Shown piece by piece: positions 8,301 to 13,866 of a stretch of 17,168 nucleotides of DNA. The notes beneath the pieces are model-generated. The model saw only the letters and a list, made by a program, of their open reading frames with translations. It was not told where the DNA came from and made no database searches. The translations under genes were made by a program, and so were the position numbers. Each line of letters begins with the position of its first letter. The stretch's first letter is position 1. Source of the stretch: an uncultured Polynucleobacter sp. (lineage in GTDB: Bacteria > Pseudomonadota > Gammaproteobacteria > Burkholderiales > Burkholderiaceae); the NCBI GenBank assembly GCA_937996825.1, contig CALKUJ010000230.1, positions 1 to 17,168 on the forward strand. Reading direction: 5' to 3'.

Positions 8301-8379
8301 CTGTCGCCATCAAATCAAAGACGGCGCAGATAGAGAAGCTTTGCATGTGGCACGTATTTTGGAAATGCATTTGGAATAG
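5374..8379 (+). CDS. FAD-binding / 4Fe-4S / CCG-domain 2-hydroxyacid dehydrogenase (YdiJ-like)
   Basis: 1001-residue oxidoreductase that puts on one chain what GlcD and GlcF split. A vanillyl-alcohol-oxidase-type FAD domain (about 45-195) contains PRGGGTS (78-84) and GGMAGNNSCGSRS. An FAD-oxidase C-terminal cap follows (about 265-540) with SGEHGDGICRGEW. Two ferredoxin-like motifs come next: C591, C597, C606-P, and the canonical CVSCKGCKRECP (C651, C654, C657, C661). Then come two CCG cysteine-rich segments (C804/C805 and C933/C934, the latter after HGHCHQK). The layout matches E. coli YdiJ and bacterial D-2-hydroxyglutarate or D-lactate dehydrogenases of about 1000 residues. Expected role: oxidise a 2-hydroxyacid to a 2-oxoacid and pass electrons to a quinone or other carrier. 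The start overlaps the gntR stop. With glyoxylate aminotransferase opposite, glycolate is a candidate substrate, but 2-hydroxyglutarate, lactate and other hydroxyacids remain possible. Confidence 0.9.
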   Translation: MNKPLAYQEVMIDTQFLAKRLETETSGEVMTDIASRGRYATDASIYQTMPVAVFVPKTAEDIVAAIQIAADLGVPVLPRGGGTSQCGQTTGPALVIDNTKYFRNVLDINLDQGYVDVQPGIVLDHLNAALKKHQVWYPVDVSTAAQATIGGMAGNNSCGSRSIAYGNMVHNVLGVDAWLADGQETSFGLMKNATGKALELGQFVQSLAHQHQAEIEAKWPKVMRRVAGYNLDIFNNQSERPYTQDGQVNLAHLLVGSEGSLAYFKQLRLALSPLPKHKTLGVVNFTSFYEAMDSAQHIVKLKPSAVELVDRTMIDLSRSNPAFKAVIETALIDVAGKTPEAILLVEFSGEELAPLEKKVKDLVSLMADLGHPGCVVEMIHAESQKNLWEVRKAGLNIMMSLKGDGKPVSFIEDCAVPLESLAEYTQGLTEVFSKYGSRGTWYAHASVGTLHVRPILDMRRGGAQKMRAIAEEAAALVKRYKGAFSGEHGDGICRGEWIQWQFGPKLTEALGEIKHAFDPNNLFNPGKIINPPKMDDESLFRFPQTYRVIPLKTSLDWSSWDVQNDPVTEETTAPGTGGDPSGGFAKAVEMCNNNGHCRKFDAGTMCPSYRVTRDEKHLTRGRANTLRLALSNQLGKDAFLSEDVKEAFDLCVSCKGCKRECPTGVDMAKMKIEYLSHYKQSHGWTLRDRLIAHLPRYSHHIAAIPGLAFLLNLRNKIPGLALLGEKITQISAKRSLPTWRRDTAWRSMLGSTEEALFASAKPVVLWADTFNGCFETENIKAAVKVLEASGYTVHIPQKKQGHYCCGRTYLASGMVNEARASAQELLDAFTRYTEKNIPIIGLEPSCILTLRDEFLVMGLGDSAKTLAKGSQTFEEFLVSEAKAGRFAPKLKACDQQILLHGHCHQKSFDAVKPIIALLKMIPQAQPQLIESSCCGMAGSFGYESEHHQVSLQMAEMQLLPAIRQAPDAIVLADGSSCRHQIKDGADREALHVARILEMHLE

Positions 8380-8380
8380 G

Positions 8381-8453
8381 TTTGATGTTTTATTTTTTGT
8401 AATTTTTTTTGATTGTTTTTATTTTTTGTTCTTATGTATTTGTAATTTTTTGT
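8381..8453 (+). other. Extremely T-rich spacer before the Bug gene
   Basis: Between the dehydrogenase stop and the next gene, 51 of the 70 bases at 8381-8450 are T and only one is C, with several runs of 5-8 T and a repeated TTTGTAATTTTTT motif. No GC-rich stem precedes the T runs, so it is not a standard intrinsic terminator. In RNA it would be a U-rich, unstructured stretch of the kind Hfq or Rho-related factors could use; that role is speculation. No open reading frame worth calling lies in the 134-base gap. Confidence 0.6.
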
Positions 8454-8502
8454 CCAAAGAAGTAAGGGTTGGTTTTTAGAACTGTAGTCATCATTGTTCA
8501 AC

Positions 8503-8510
8503 GAGGAGAG
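8503..8510 (+). promoter_or_regulatory. Strong ribosome binding site for the Bug protein
   Basis: GAGGAGAG sits 3 bases before ATG 8514 (core GAGG 7 bases before). It sets the start 15 codons downstream of the longest open frame and places a clean signal peptide at the N-terminus. Confidence 0.75.
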
Positions 8511-8513
8511 ATC

Positions 8514-9500
8514 ATGAACACAAGACGTAAAATCATCGCCACAGCTGTGGCAGCACTAACAACTTCAGTACTGGCATCCCCAGTTTTAGCTCAAGCAGCT
8601 TGGCCAAATAAACCAATTCGTTTGGTGGTTGGCTTTGCTCCAGGCGGCGGAACTGACATCGTGGCGCGCGCTTTGGCTCCAAAAATGAGTGAGATTTTGG
8701 GTCAAAATATCATCGTAGAAAATAGATCTGGTGCCGCTGGCACGATTGGTGCTGATCTTGTTGCCAAATCACCTGCGGATGGCTACACCCTGCTCATGGG
8801 TCACTCAAATTCAAATGCGATTGCTCCATTTGTTTTGCCAAAAATACCTTTCAATGCCGCAACAGATTTCACACCTATTACTTACGTAGGTTATGTACCG
8901 AACATCTTGGTATTGCACCCTTCAATTCCAGCAAAAACAGTTCCAGAATTGATCAGCTTGGCTAAGAACAATCCAGCACAGATGACTTATGGTTCTTCTG
9001 GTATTGGTAGTACACAACATTTGGCTGGTGCTTTGTTCTCAAAGATTGCCAAGGTTCAAATGAATCACGTGCCATACAAAGGCAGCGGTCAAGCGATTGT
9101 TGACTTGATGGCTGGTCAGATCAACATGAACTTTGACACCCTTCCACCGGTATTGCCACATATTCGTGCTGGTAAGTTGAAGCCATTGGCTATTTCAACA
9201 CCAAAACGTTTATCAATTCTTCCAGATGTTCCAACATTTGATGAAGTTGGTATCAAAGGTTTTGATGTAACTAACTGGTATTCAGTCATGGGTCCGAAAA
9301 ACTTGCCAAAAGACATGGTTGTGAAAATTGATGCTGCGGTTCGCGCTGCCATGAACGATCCAAAGATCAAGGTGACTTTGGATGCGCAAGGTTTACAAAC
9401 TGCTGGTCCAGCAACTCCTGATGAGTTCTCAACTTTCTTAAAAGCTGAACTTAACAAGTACGCAAAACTTGTTAAAGAGTTGAACGTAAAGGCTGAGTAA
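8514..9500 (+). CDS. Bug/TctC-type tripartite tricarboxylate transporter substrate-binding protein
   Basis: 328-residue periplasmic solute-binding protein of the Bug family, greatly expanded in Bordetella and other Burkholderiales. A Sec signal peptide is clear (MNTRRK basic start, hydrophobic core, cleavage near VLAQA-AWP). Family hallmarks follow: WPNKPIRLVVGFAPGGGTDIVAR, the RSGAAGTIGAD loop, YGSSGIGSTQHLAG, and VPYKGSGQA. Bug proteins bind carboxylates, nicotinate or amino acids and either feed TctA/TctB permeases or act as sensors. No tctA or tctB homologue lies in the window, so the permease must be elsewhere or the protein is a receptor. The stop overlaps the CoA-transferase start by one base (TAATG), which ties it to CoA-ester metabolism. 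It is separated from the dehydrogenase by a T-rich spacer and may have its own promoter. Ligand unknown; a small mono- or dicarboxylate is most likely. Confidence 0.92.
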   Translation: MNTRRKIIATAVAALTTSVLASPVLAQAAWPNKPIRLVVGFAPGGGTDIVARALAPKMSEILGQNIIVENRSGAAGTIGADLVAKSPADGYTLLMGHSNSNAIAPFVLPKIPFNAATDFTPITYVGYVPNILVLHPSIPAKTVPELISLAKNNPAQMTYGSSGIGSTQHLAGALFSKIAKVQMNHVPYKGSGQAIVDLMAGQINMNFDTLPPVLPHIRAGKLKPLAISTPKRLSILPDVPTFDEVGIKGFDVTNWYSVMGPKNLPKDMVVKIDAAVRAAMNDPKIKVTLDAQGLQTAGPATPDEFSTFLKAELNKYAKLVKELNVKAE

Positions 9501-10732
9501 TGACTTCACCCCAAACTGGAGTATCTTCACGCCCACTACCCCTGGTGGGCGTGAAGGTTCTAGACATCAGCCAAGTGATGGCTGGCCCCTACACCTGCAT
9601 GTTGTTAGCAGACATGGGTGCCGATGTGATCAAAATAGAACCTCCAGGCTCTGGGGATCAAACACGAGGCGCGATGGGATTCAAGATGAAAGGTCCAGAT
9701 AGCATGGGCTTTTTAAATATGAATCGCAACAAGCGCAGCATCACGATCAATTTGAAGTCTGATGCGGGTAAAAAAATTCTATTTGAATTAGTCAAAGATG
9801 CCGATATCTTAGTCGAAAACTATCGACCAGGAGTCATGAAAAAACTCGGTGTTTCTTACGAAGTTTTAAGCAAGATCAATCCACGCTTGGTTTATGCCAG
9901 CATCTCCGGCTTTGGCCAGAGTGGTCCTTGGGCAGATCGTCCAGGTTTTGATTTGATGGCTCAAGCGATGTCAGGTGTGATGGCGATGACAGGCCATGGT
10001 GACGGTCGACCAGTGAAAGCTGGTGTTCCAGTCGCAGATATTGGCTGCGCCCTCTTTGCTACTTATGGCATTTTGTCGGCTTACATTGGTGCAAAAAATA
10101 CGGGGCAAGGTCAATACATCGATGCCTCATTATTTGATTCAGCTTTGGCATTCTCGATTTGGGATACCGCTGAATATTGGGGAACAGGTAAACCACCAGT
10201 GGCTTTGGGTACTGCCAATCGCATGAGCGCTCCTTACCAAGCTGTCAAAGCAAAAAATGAATATTTTGTGATGGGAGCAACCAATAACAAGCTTTGGCAA
10301 AAGTTGTGTGACATTCTTGGGCGCGCTGATTTGCTCAATGATGCGCGCTGCAAAACAATCTCTGATCGTTTGGCCAATCGTGAATACATCATTGTTGAAT
10401 TAGAAAAGTCATTTGCTGCCAAAGATGCTGATGTTTGGATTGATGAATTACTCGCCAGAGGTATTCCGGCTGGTCCTATCTTGGACTACCCAAGGGCCTT
10501 TGCCAGTGAACATGGTCAACATCGCAAGATGAAAATTGAACTTGACCATCCACTAGAGGGCAAAGTTCCCAACATTGGTTTTGCAGTGAAGATGCAAGGC
10601 ACACCGCAGCAAGTTCTTCGCCACCCTCCTTTGTTGGGTGAGCACACGCATGAGGTGTTACAAGAAGCGGGCTTTACAGTTGATCAAATCAAAGCTCTTG
10701 AACAAGACGGTGCGTTTTCTGTGGAACAATGA
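9500..10732 (+). CDS. Class III CoA-transferase (CaiB/BaiF/Frc family)
   Basis: 410-residue enzyme of the family that transfers CoA between carboxylates through an aspartyl-CoA mixed anhydride. Visible signatures are LDISQVMAGPYTCMLLADMGADVIKIE near the N-terminus (split here: LDISQVMAGPY, then LLADMGADVIKIE), NMNRNKRSI, VENYRPGVMKKLG, SGFGQSGPW and VADIGCALFA. D180 aligns with the catalytic Asp169 of formyl-CoA transferase by motif. Length is usual for the family. It overlaps the Bug gene by one base and is followed after 3 bases by the crotonase gene, so the three are translated from one message. Known donors and acceptors in the family include oxalate, formate, succinate, mesaconate, citramalate and carnitine; the sequence alone does not choose between them. 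No oxalyl-CoA decarboxylase lies nearby, which weakens a straightforward oxalate pathway. Confidence 0.92.
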   Translation: MTSPQTGVSSRPLPLVGVKVLDISQVMAGPYTCMLLADMGADVIKIEPPGSGDQTRGAMGFKMKGPDSMGFLNMNRNKRSITINLKSDAGKKILFELVKDADILVENYRPGVMKKLGVSYEVLSKINPRLVYASISGFGQSGPWADRPGFDLMAQAMSGVMAMTGHGDGRPVKAGVPVADIGCALFATYGILSAYIGAKNTGQGQYIDASLFDSALAFSIWDTAEYWGTGKPPVALGTANRMSAPYQAVKAKNEYFVMGATNNKLWQKLCDILGRADLLNDARCKTISDRLANREYIIVELEKSFAAKDADVWIDELLARGIPAGPILDYPRAFASEHGQHRKMKIELDHPLEGKVPNIGFAVKMQGTPQQVLRHPPLLGEHTHEVLQEAGFTVDQIKALEQDGAFSVEQ

Positions 10733-10735
10733 TTC

Positions 10736-11542
10736 ATGAGCGACGCACATTACGCTAATCCAACAGACGCATCTGGCAAAGTTCATCTAAAGATTGATGG
10801 CGCGCTTGCTTGGGTTTCTTTTGATCGCCCCGCCGCCAGAAACGCCATGACCTGGTCCATGTACAGCGACCTAAAAGCTATTTGTGAAAAACTTCATTCA
10901 GACAAAACTATCAAAGCTGTCATCTTGCGAGGCGTTGGTGGTCAGTCTTTTGTATCAGGCACAGATATTGAACAATTTAAATCATTCAAAGATGGGCAAG
11001 ATGGCATTGACTACGAGGCTTTGATTGATCTTCACATCGACGCCCTAGAACAACTACCGATGCCAACCATTGCCATCATTGACGGCTTGGCTGTTGGTGG
11101 CGGTTTAGCGATTGCAACTGCCTGCGACTTCAGAATTGCAAATCCCAGTGCGCGCTTTGGCGCCCCAATTGCTAAAACAGTTGGCAATTGTTTATCACCC
11201 ACCAATATTGCAAGATTGATGGCTCACGTAGGCATCCCAACACTCAAAAGAATGTTGCTGATGGCTGAACTGATCAATGTTGATGAATTACTCACCTCTG
11301 GCTATATCCACACTGTGGCAGATAGTGCAGAACTTGAATCAATTGCCAAAGCAATGGCTGACAAAGTAATCAATTTGGCACCACTGACGATTCGTTCATC
11401 TAAGTTGACGATCAGCCGGATACATCAGAATCAATTACCTGACTGCGATGATTTGATCAAAGCCTGCTATGGCAGCTCTGATTTCAAGGAAGGTGTTCAA
11501 GCGTTTGGTGAAAAAAGACCGCCGAAATGGCAAGGGTCTTGA
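10736..11542 (+). CDS. Crotonase-fold (enoyl-CoA hydratase/isomerase family) protein lacking both catalytic glutamates
   Basis: 268-residue protein with the crotonase superfamily layout: LAWVSFDRPAARNAMT (about 24-39), the first oxyanion-hole loop VSGTDIEQF (73-81), and the second around DGLAVGGGLAIATACDFRIA (split: DGLAVGGG, then LAIATACDFRIA; about 117-135). Rat enoyl-CoA hydratase has Glu144 in GGGCE and Glu164 in FGQPE. Here the matching positions are A125 (GGGLA) and I145 (FGAPI). A normal hydratase mechanism is therefore unlikely. Other superfamily members use different residues for hydrolysis, decarboxylation, isomerisation or dehalogenation, so another CoA-ester reaction is plausible. 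The frame is intact and conserved-looking, so it is probably not a dead gene. It starts 3 bases after the CoA-transferase stop and should act on that enzyme's CoA-ester product. It is the last gene of the + strand operon. Confidence 0.88.
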   Translation: MSDAHYANPTDASGKVHLKIDGALAWVSFDRPAARNAMTWSMYSDLKAICEKLHSDKTIKAVILRGVGGQSFVSGTDIEQFKSFKDGQDGIDYEALIDLHIDALEQLPMPTIAIIDGLAVGGGLAIATACDFRIANPSARFGAPIAKTVGNCLSPTNIARLMAHVGIPTLKRMLLMAELINVDELLTSGYIHTVADSAELESIAKAMADKVINLAPLTIRSSKLTISRIHQNQLPDCDDLIKACYGSSDFKEGVQAFGEKRPPKWQGS

Positions 11543-11548
11543 AGAAAA

Positions 11549-12124
11549 TTAAGCTGTTTTCTTTTTCTTCAGCAAATAAGAACCCCAGTTAAACACTGAG
11601 CTCACGATTGGCTGTTTTTTGACTTTCACACGTGGGCCAGCTTTGACCTCTGCCGACTTGGTGATTTTTTTCTTGCTTTGAACTTGTGAGGACTGCTCAA
11701 ATTGCTTTTTGCCTGATCTAACACCAGCGGCAATTTTCTTCGCTGTTTCTGGATCAAGCAAAGACAGTAAAGTCACTGAGTTCATATAACCCAACATTTC
11801 TTGATGCAAGGTACCCCACAGTGCGTGACATGCCATTTGCTGGTCTTGCTGTTCTGGCATGATGCCGTCAACTGCCATGATGATTTGACCAACGGAAATG
11901 TCATTAGGATTTCTGGCCAGGGTATATCCACCACCAGGACCTCTCATGCTGTCAACCAAACCGGCATGTCGCAACTTAGCAAACAATTGCTCCAAATAGC
12001 TCAAGGAAACATTTTGTCTTGAGCTAATCGAAGCCAAAGTTTGACTTGGCTGATCACTCGCGAAATGATTCGCTAAATCAACCATGGCAATAACGGCGTA
12101 ACGGCCTTTGGTAGCAACTCTCAT
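11549..12124 (-). CDS. IscR-like Rrf2-family regulator without the Fe-S cysteines, with Lys-rich tail
   Basis: 191-residue winged-helix regulator. The N-terminus is very close to IscR (MRVATKGRYAVIAMVDLA; recognition region SLSYLEQLFAKLR and MRGPGGGYTL). E. coli IscR binds [2Fe-2S] through C92, C98, C104 and H107. Here the loop between IIMAVDG and HALW is shortened and holds a single cysteine, C99, directly before H100. Usual cluster binding is thus not expected. Residues about 137-191 form a tail rich in lysine and serine (KKK near 155, KKKK near the end), longer than in IscR. The gene is not beside iscS-iscU. Its stop lies 6 bases from the convergent crotonase stop. It may be an apo-type IscR paralogue or a differently sensing Rrf2 protein; whether it regulates its neighbours is unknown. 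Confidence 0.87.
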   Translation of the reverse strand: MRVATKGRYAVIAMVDLANHFASDQPSQTLASISSRQNVSLSYLEQLFAKLRHAGLVDSMRGPGGGYTLARNPNDISVGQIIMAVDGIMPEQQDQQMACHALWGTLHQEMLGYMNSVTLLSLLDPETAKKIAAGVRSGKKQFEQSSQVQSKKKITKSAEVKAGPRVKVKKQPIVSSVFNWGSYLLKKKKTA

Positions 12125-12241
12125 AGCGTTAATCTAGCATAAATTATTGATTTAGTTTAAACATCCCAACAAAAATGCCCTTGTAAATCCTAGGTGATTT
12201 CCCTTAAGGCAACTCTCTGTTTTACAAGCAAATTCACTGCT

Positions 12242-12628
12242 TTAAGACTTTTTATGTGTGAAGCCAGCAATTAAAAGCATGATCCAAGCTGAAATCAACA
12301 AAAAACCGCCCAAAGGGGTGATTAAACCGACTCGCCAAGAACTCAGGGTTAACAAATACAAGCTGCCAGAAAACAAGATGGTGCCTATGACCATCAAAAC
12401 AGCGGATATCAATAAGGCCTTGGAACGAACTGATTGATTCAACAAAGCCACAATGCCCAAAAGTGCCAGGGCATGAATCAATTGGTACAAAACAGCAGTT
12501 TGGAACACGTTCAACAAATAAGGGCTCAATTTTTGAGCTAAAGCATGCGCGCCATAAGCCCCTGCAGCCACCCCGGTAGCTCCAAAAAGACCAGCAAAAC
12601 TAAGAAAAACTCTCGGCGCTTGACTCAT
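12242..12628 (-). CDS. DUF423 small membrane protein (YgdD-like)
   Basis: 128-residue protein, almost wholly hydrophobic, with four predicted membrane segments. Family signs are FAGLFGATGVAAGAYGAHAL, and a GGFLLISAWIMLLIAGF end. It matches the DUF423 family (E. coli YgdD, about 130 residues), whose function is unknown. The upstream ATG at 12634 is possible, but AGGA on the - strand lies 5 bases before ATG 12628 and abuts ATG 12634, so I choose 12628. It precedes the IscR-like gene on the same strand with a 117-base gap, enough for a separate promoter. Confidence 0.88.
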   Translation of the reverse strand: MSQAPRVFLSFAGLFGATGVAAGAYGAHALAQKLSPYLLNVFQTAVLYQLIHALALLGIVALLNQSVRSKALLISAVLMVIGTILFSGSLYLLTLSSWRVGLITPLGGFLLISAWIMLLIAGFTHKKS

Positions 12629-12929
12629 ACTCATCCTATTTTCTATAAATCCTAGATTAATTGTCAGCCATCATACTGGTCTTGTTCTGGTTGACGTCTA
12701 TTTGGATCAGCTGATTTGAAAGCCATTCAATTAAGCCAATCATTCTTGGGTTGTGGCAAGTAATTAAATTCTGCGAAAAGTAAAATCTTTAGCTAAAATA
12801 ACAACCTAGGTGCTGATTACTTGGTTGATTTCACTAACGACTGAGTATTAATACCCCCTTAACTATCTGAAGCAGAGTTTCTATACTTCTCATGGCTAAG
12901 GTTGTTTTGTAACCAATTGGAGAGAACAC
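12629..12929. other. Non-coding spacer between DUF423 and cytochrome c genes
   Basis: About 300 bases between divergent genes without a supportable reading frame. Its right end holds the candidate cytochrome promoter and a GTATTAATAC palindrome. The rest, including the DUF423 promoter side, shows no repeat, RNA gene or clear box that I can defend. A six-codon ATG...TAA at 12892-12912 exists but has no ribosome site. Confidence 0.6.
12845..12887 (+). promoter_or_regulatory. Candidate sigma-70 promoter and palindrome for the cytochrome c gene
   Basis: TTAACT (12859-12864) and TATACT (12882-12887) are separated by 17 bases and match the -35 and -10 consensus at 4/6 and 5/6 positions. Transcription would begin near 12894, giving a leader of about 35 bases before ATG 12930. 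A perfect GTATTAATAC palindrome (12845-12854) sits just upstream of the -35 and could bind an activator or repressor. Not verified by any mapping. Confidence 0.5.
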
Positions 12930-13238
12930 ATGAAATTGATTAGCGCATTAGTAGCATCTGCTTTGATGGTATCTGCACCAGCATTTGCTTCAAAAGAAAT
13001 CGCCAGCAAAAATGCTTGTATGGGTTGTCACGCTGTTGACAAAAAAGTAGTTGGCCCTTCATACAAAGATATCGCTGCTAAATACAAAGGTCAGGCTGAC
13101 GCTGTTGACAAACTAGCTAAGAAAGTAAAAGCTGGTGGTTCAGGTGTTTGGGGTCCAATCCCAATGCCAGCAAACGCAACAATCAGCGAAGCTGATTCAA
13201 AAGCTGTTGTTAAATGGATTTTGGACGGCGCTAAGTAA
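12930..13238 (+). CDS. Periplasmic class I cytochrome c (c551/c552-like)
   Basis: 102-residue precursor of a small monoheme cytochrome. The Sec signal peptide is MKLISALVASALMVSAPAFA with cleavage after residue 20, leaving about 82 mature residues, the size of bacterial c551/c8 proteins. Heme attaches at CMGCH (30-34), and the distal methionine ligand is probably M79 in PIPMPAN. The middle VVGPSYKDIAAKY and the C-terminal helix ADSKAVVKWILDG are typical. It carries electrons in the periplasm, for example from a bc1 complex to an oxidase or reductase. GGAGAG (12919-12924) precedes the ATG. It is monocistronic, judging from the promoter upstream and the hairpin terminator downstream. Possible partners nearby are not obvious. 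Confidence 0.95.
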   Translation: MKLISALVASALMVSAPAFASKEIASKNACMGCHAVDKKVVGPSYKDIAAKYKGQADAVDKLAKKVKAGGSGVWGPIPMPANATISEADSKAVVKWILDGAK

Positions 13239-13259
13239 TTTTTAGCACCCTCCACTGAG

Positions 13260-13288
13260 AATGGCTGGTTTAAAACCAGCCATTTTTT
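13260..13288 (+). terminator. Rho-independent terminator after cytochrome c
   Basis: Stem ATGGCTGGTTT (13261-13271) pairs with AAACCAGCCAT (13273-13283), extended by A13260-T13284, and runs directly into a T tract (13283-13288). It lies 22 bases after the cytochrome stop and separates that gene from the rhodanese gene. Confidence 0.9.
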
Positions 13289-13367
13289 ATTCTAGTTTTC
13301 GCATTGTCGAATGCTTCATCCATGTATTCAGTTTCACCCATCAAATAAGATTCAAACGACTAAGATC

Positions 13368-13820
13368 ATGAGTAAATATTTATTAGCCCTAATGTTAGCC
13401 TTCAACACCACTTATGCATTGGCTGATAACAAAGCCATCGTGATTGATGAAATGGCTGGTTATCTAGATTTTGTTGATTATGGCGGGGGCGTTATTTTTG
13501 CCGAGCAAATCCCTGAAGAAGAATATAAAAAGATGTTCATTATTGACGCCAGAGACAAAGCTCAATTTGATAAAAGTCACATTCCAGGTGCAGTGAATAT
13601 TGAATGGCGCCAAGTACTGAACAAGCGCCAAGATATTCCTAAAAATAAGCCCGTCTTGATTTACTGCAATACAGGAAGCCTATCTGCTCAAGCAGGCTTT
13701 GCCCTTCGCATGGCTGGTTACGATAACTTGCGCATCCTCCAGGGTGGCTTCGAAGAATGGAAAGCAAAAGGTGATCTGAAGGCTAATGCGAAAGCAGCGG
13801 GAAGAACTAGCAATCATTGA
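13368..13820 (+). CDS. Exported rhodanese-domain protein
   Basis: 150-residue protein with a Sec signal peptide (MSKYLLALMLAFNTTYALA, cleavage before DNK) and one rhodanese domain. Typical motifs are FIIDARDKAQFDKSHIPGAVN (split: FIIDARDKAQF, DKSHIPGAVN), the active-site loop YCNTGSLSAQA with C100, and the closing ILQGGFEEWK. Single-domain rhodaneses shuttle sulfane sulfur or handle thiols; the periplasmic location suggests sulfur-compound or redox work rather than tRNA modification. The start at 13368 is chosen over an in-frame ATG at 13311, because it begins the signal peptide and the 19 extra residues are polar and lack a ribosome site. It follows the terminator of the cytochrome gene, so it has its own promoter. 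The substrate is unknown, and a link to the adjacent cytochrome is only positional. Confidence 0.9.
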   Translation: MSKYLLALMLAFNTTYALADNKAIVIDEMAGYLDFVDYGGGVIFAEQIPEEEYKKMFIIDARDKAQFDKSHIPGAVNIEWRQVLNKRQDIPKNKPVLIYCNTGSLSAQAGFALRMAGYDNLRILQGGFEEWKAKGDLKANAKAAGRTSNH

Positions 13821-13866
13821 ATTGTTTTTTAAGATTGATTCCTGTGATAGTTATTAAAAGAATCTA

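Noticed and set aside
8159..8479. Open frame overlapping the dehydrogenase end and the T-rich spacer
   Set aside because: Mostly a shadow of the real gene; the tail is phenylalanine-rich only because of the T tract.
9500..10732. Formyl-CoA/oxalate transferase (frc) with an oxalate degradation operon
   Set aside because: No oxalyl-CoA decarboxylase or formate dehydrogenase gene in the window; the catalytic aspartate alone does not set the substrate.
12155..12162. GTTTAAAC palindrome upstream of the IscR-like gene
   Set aside because: Eight AT-rich bases with no matching partner or context; expected by chance.
12892..12912. Six-codon leader peptide before cytochrome c
   Set aside because: It begins at about the predicted transcription start and has no ribosome site; likely chance.
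13311..13367. Upstream ATG as start of the rhodanese
   Set aside because: It would put 19 polar residues before a clear signal peptide and has no ribosome site.
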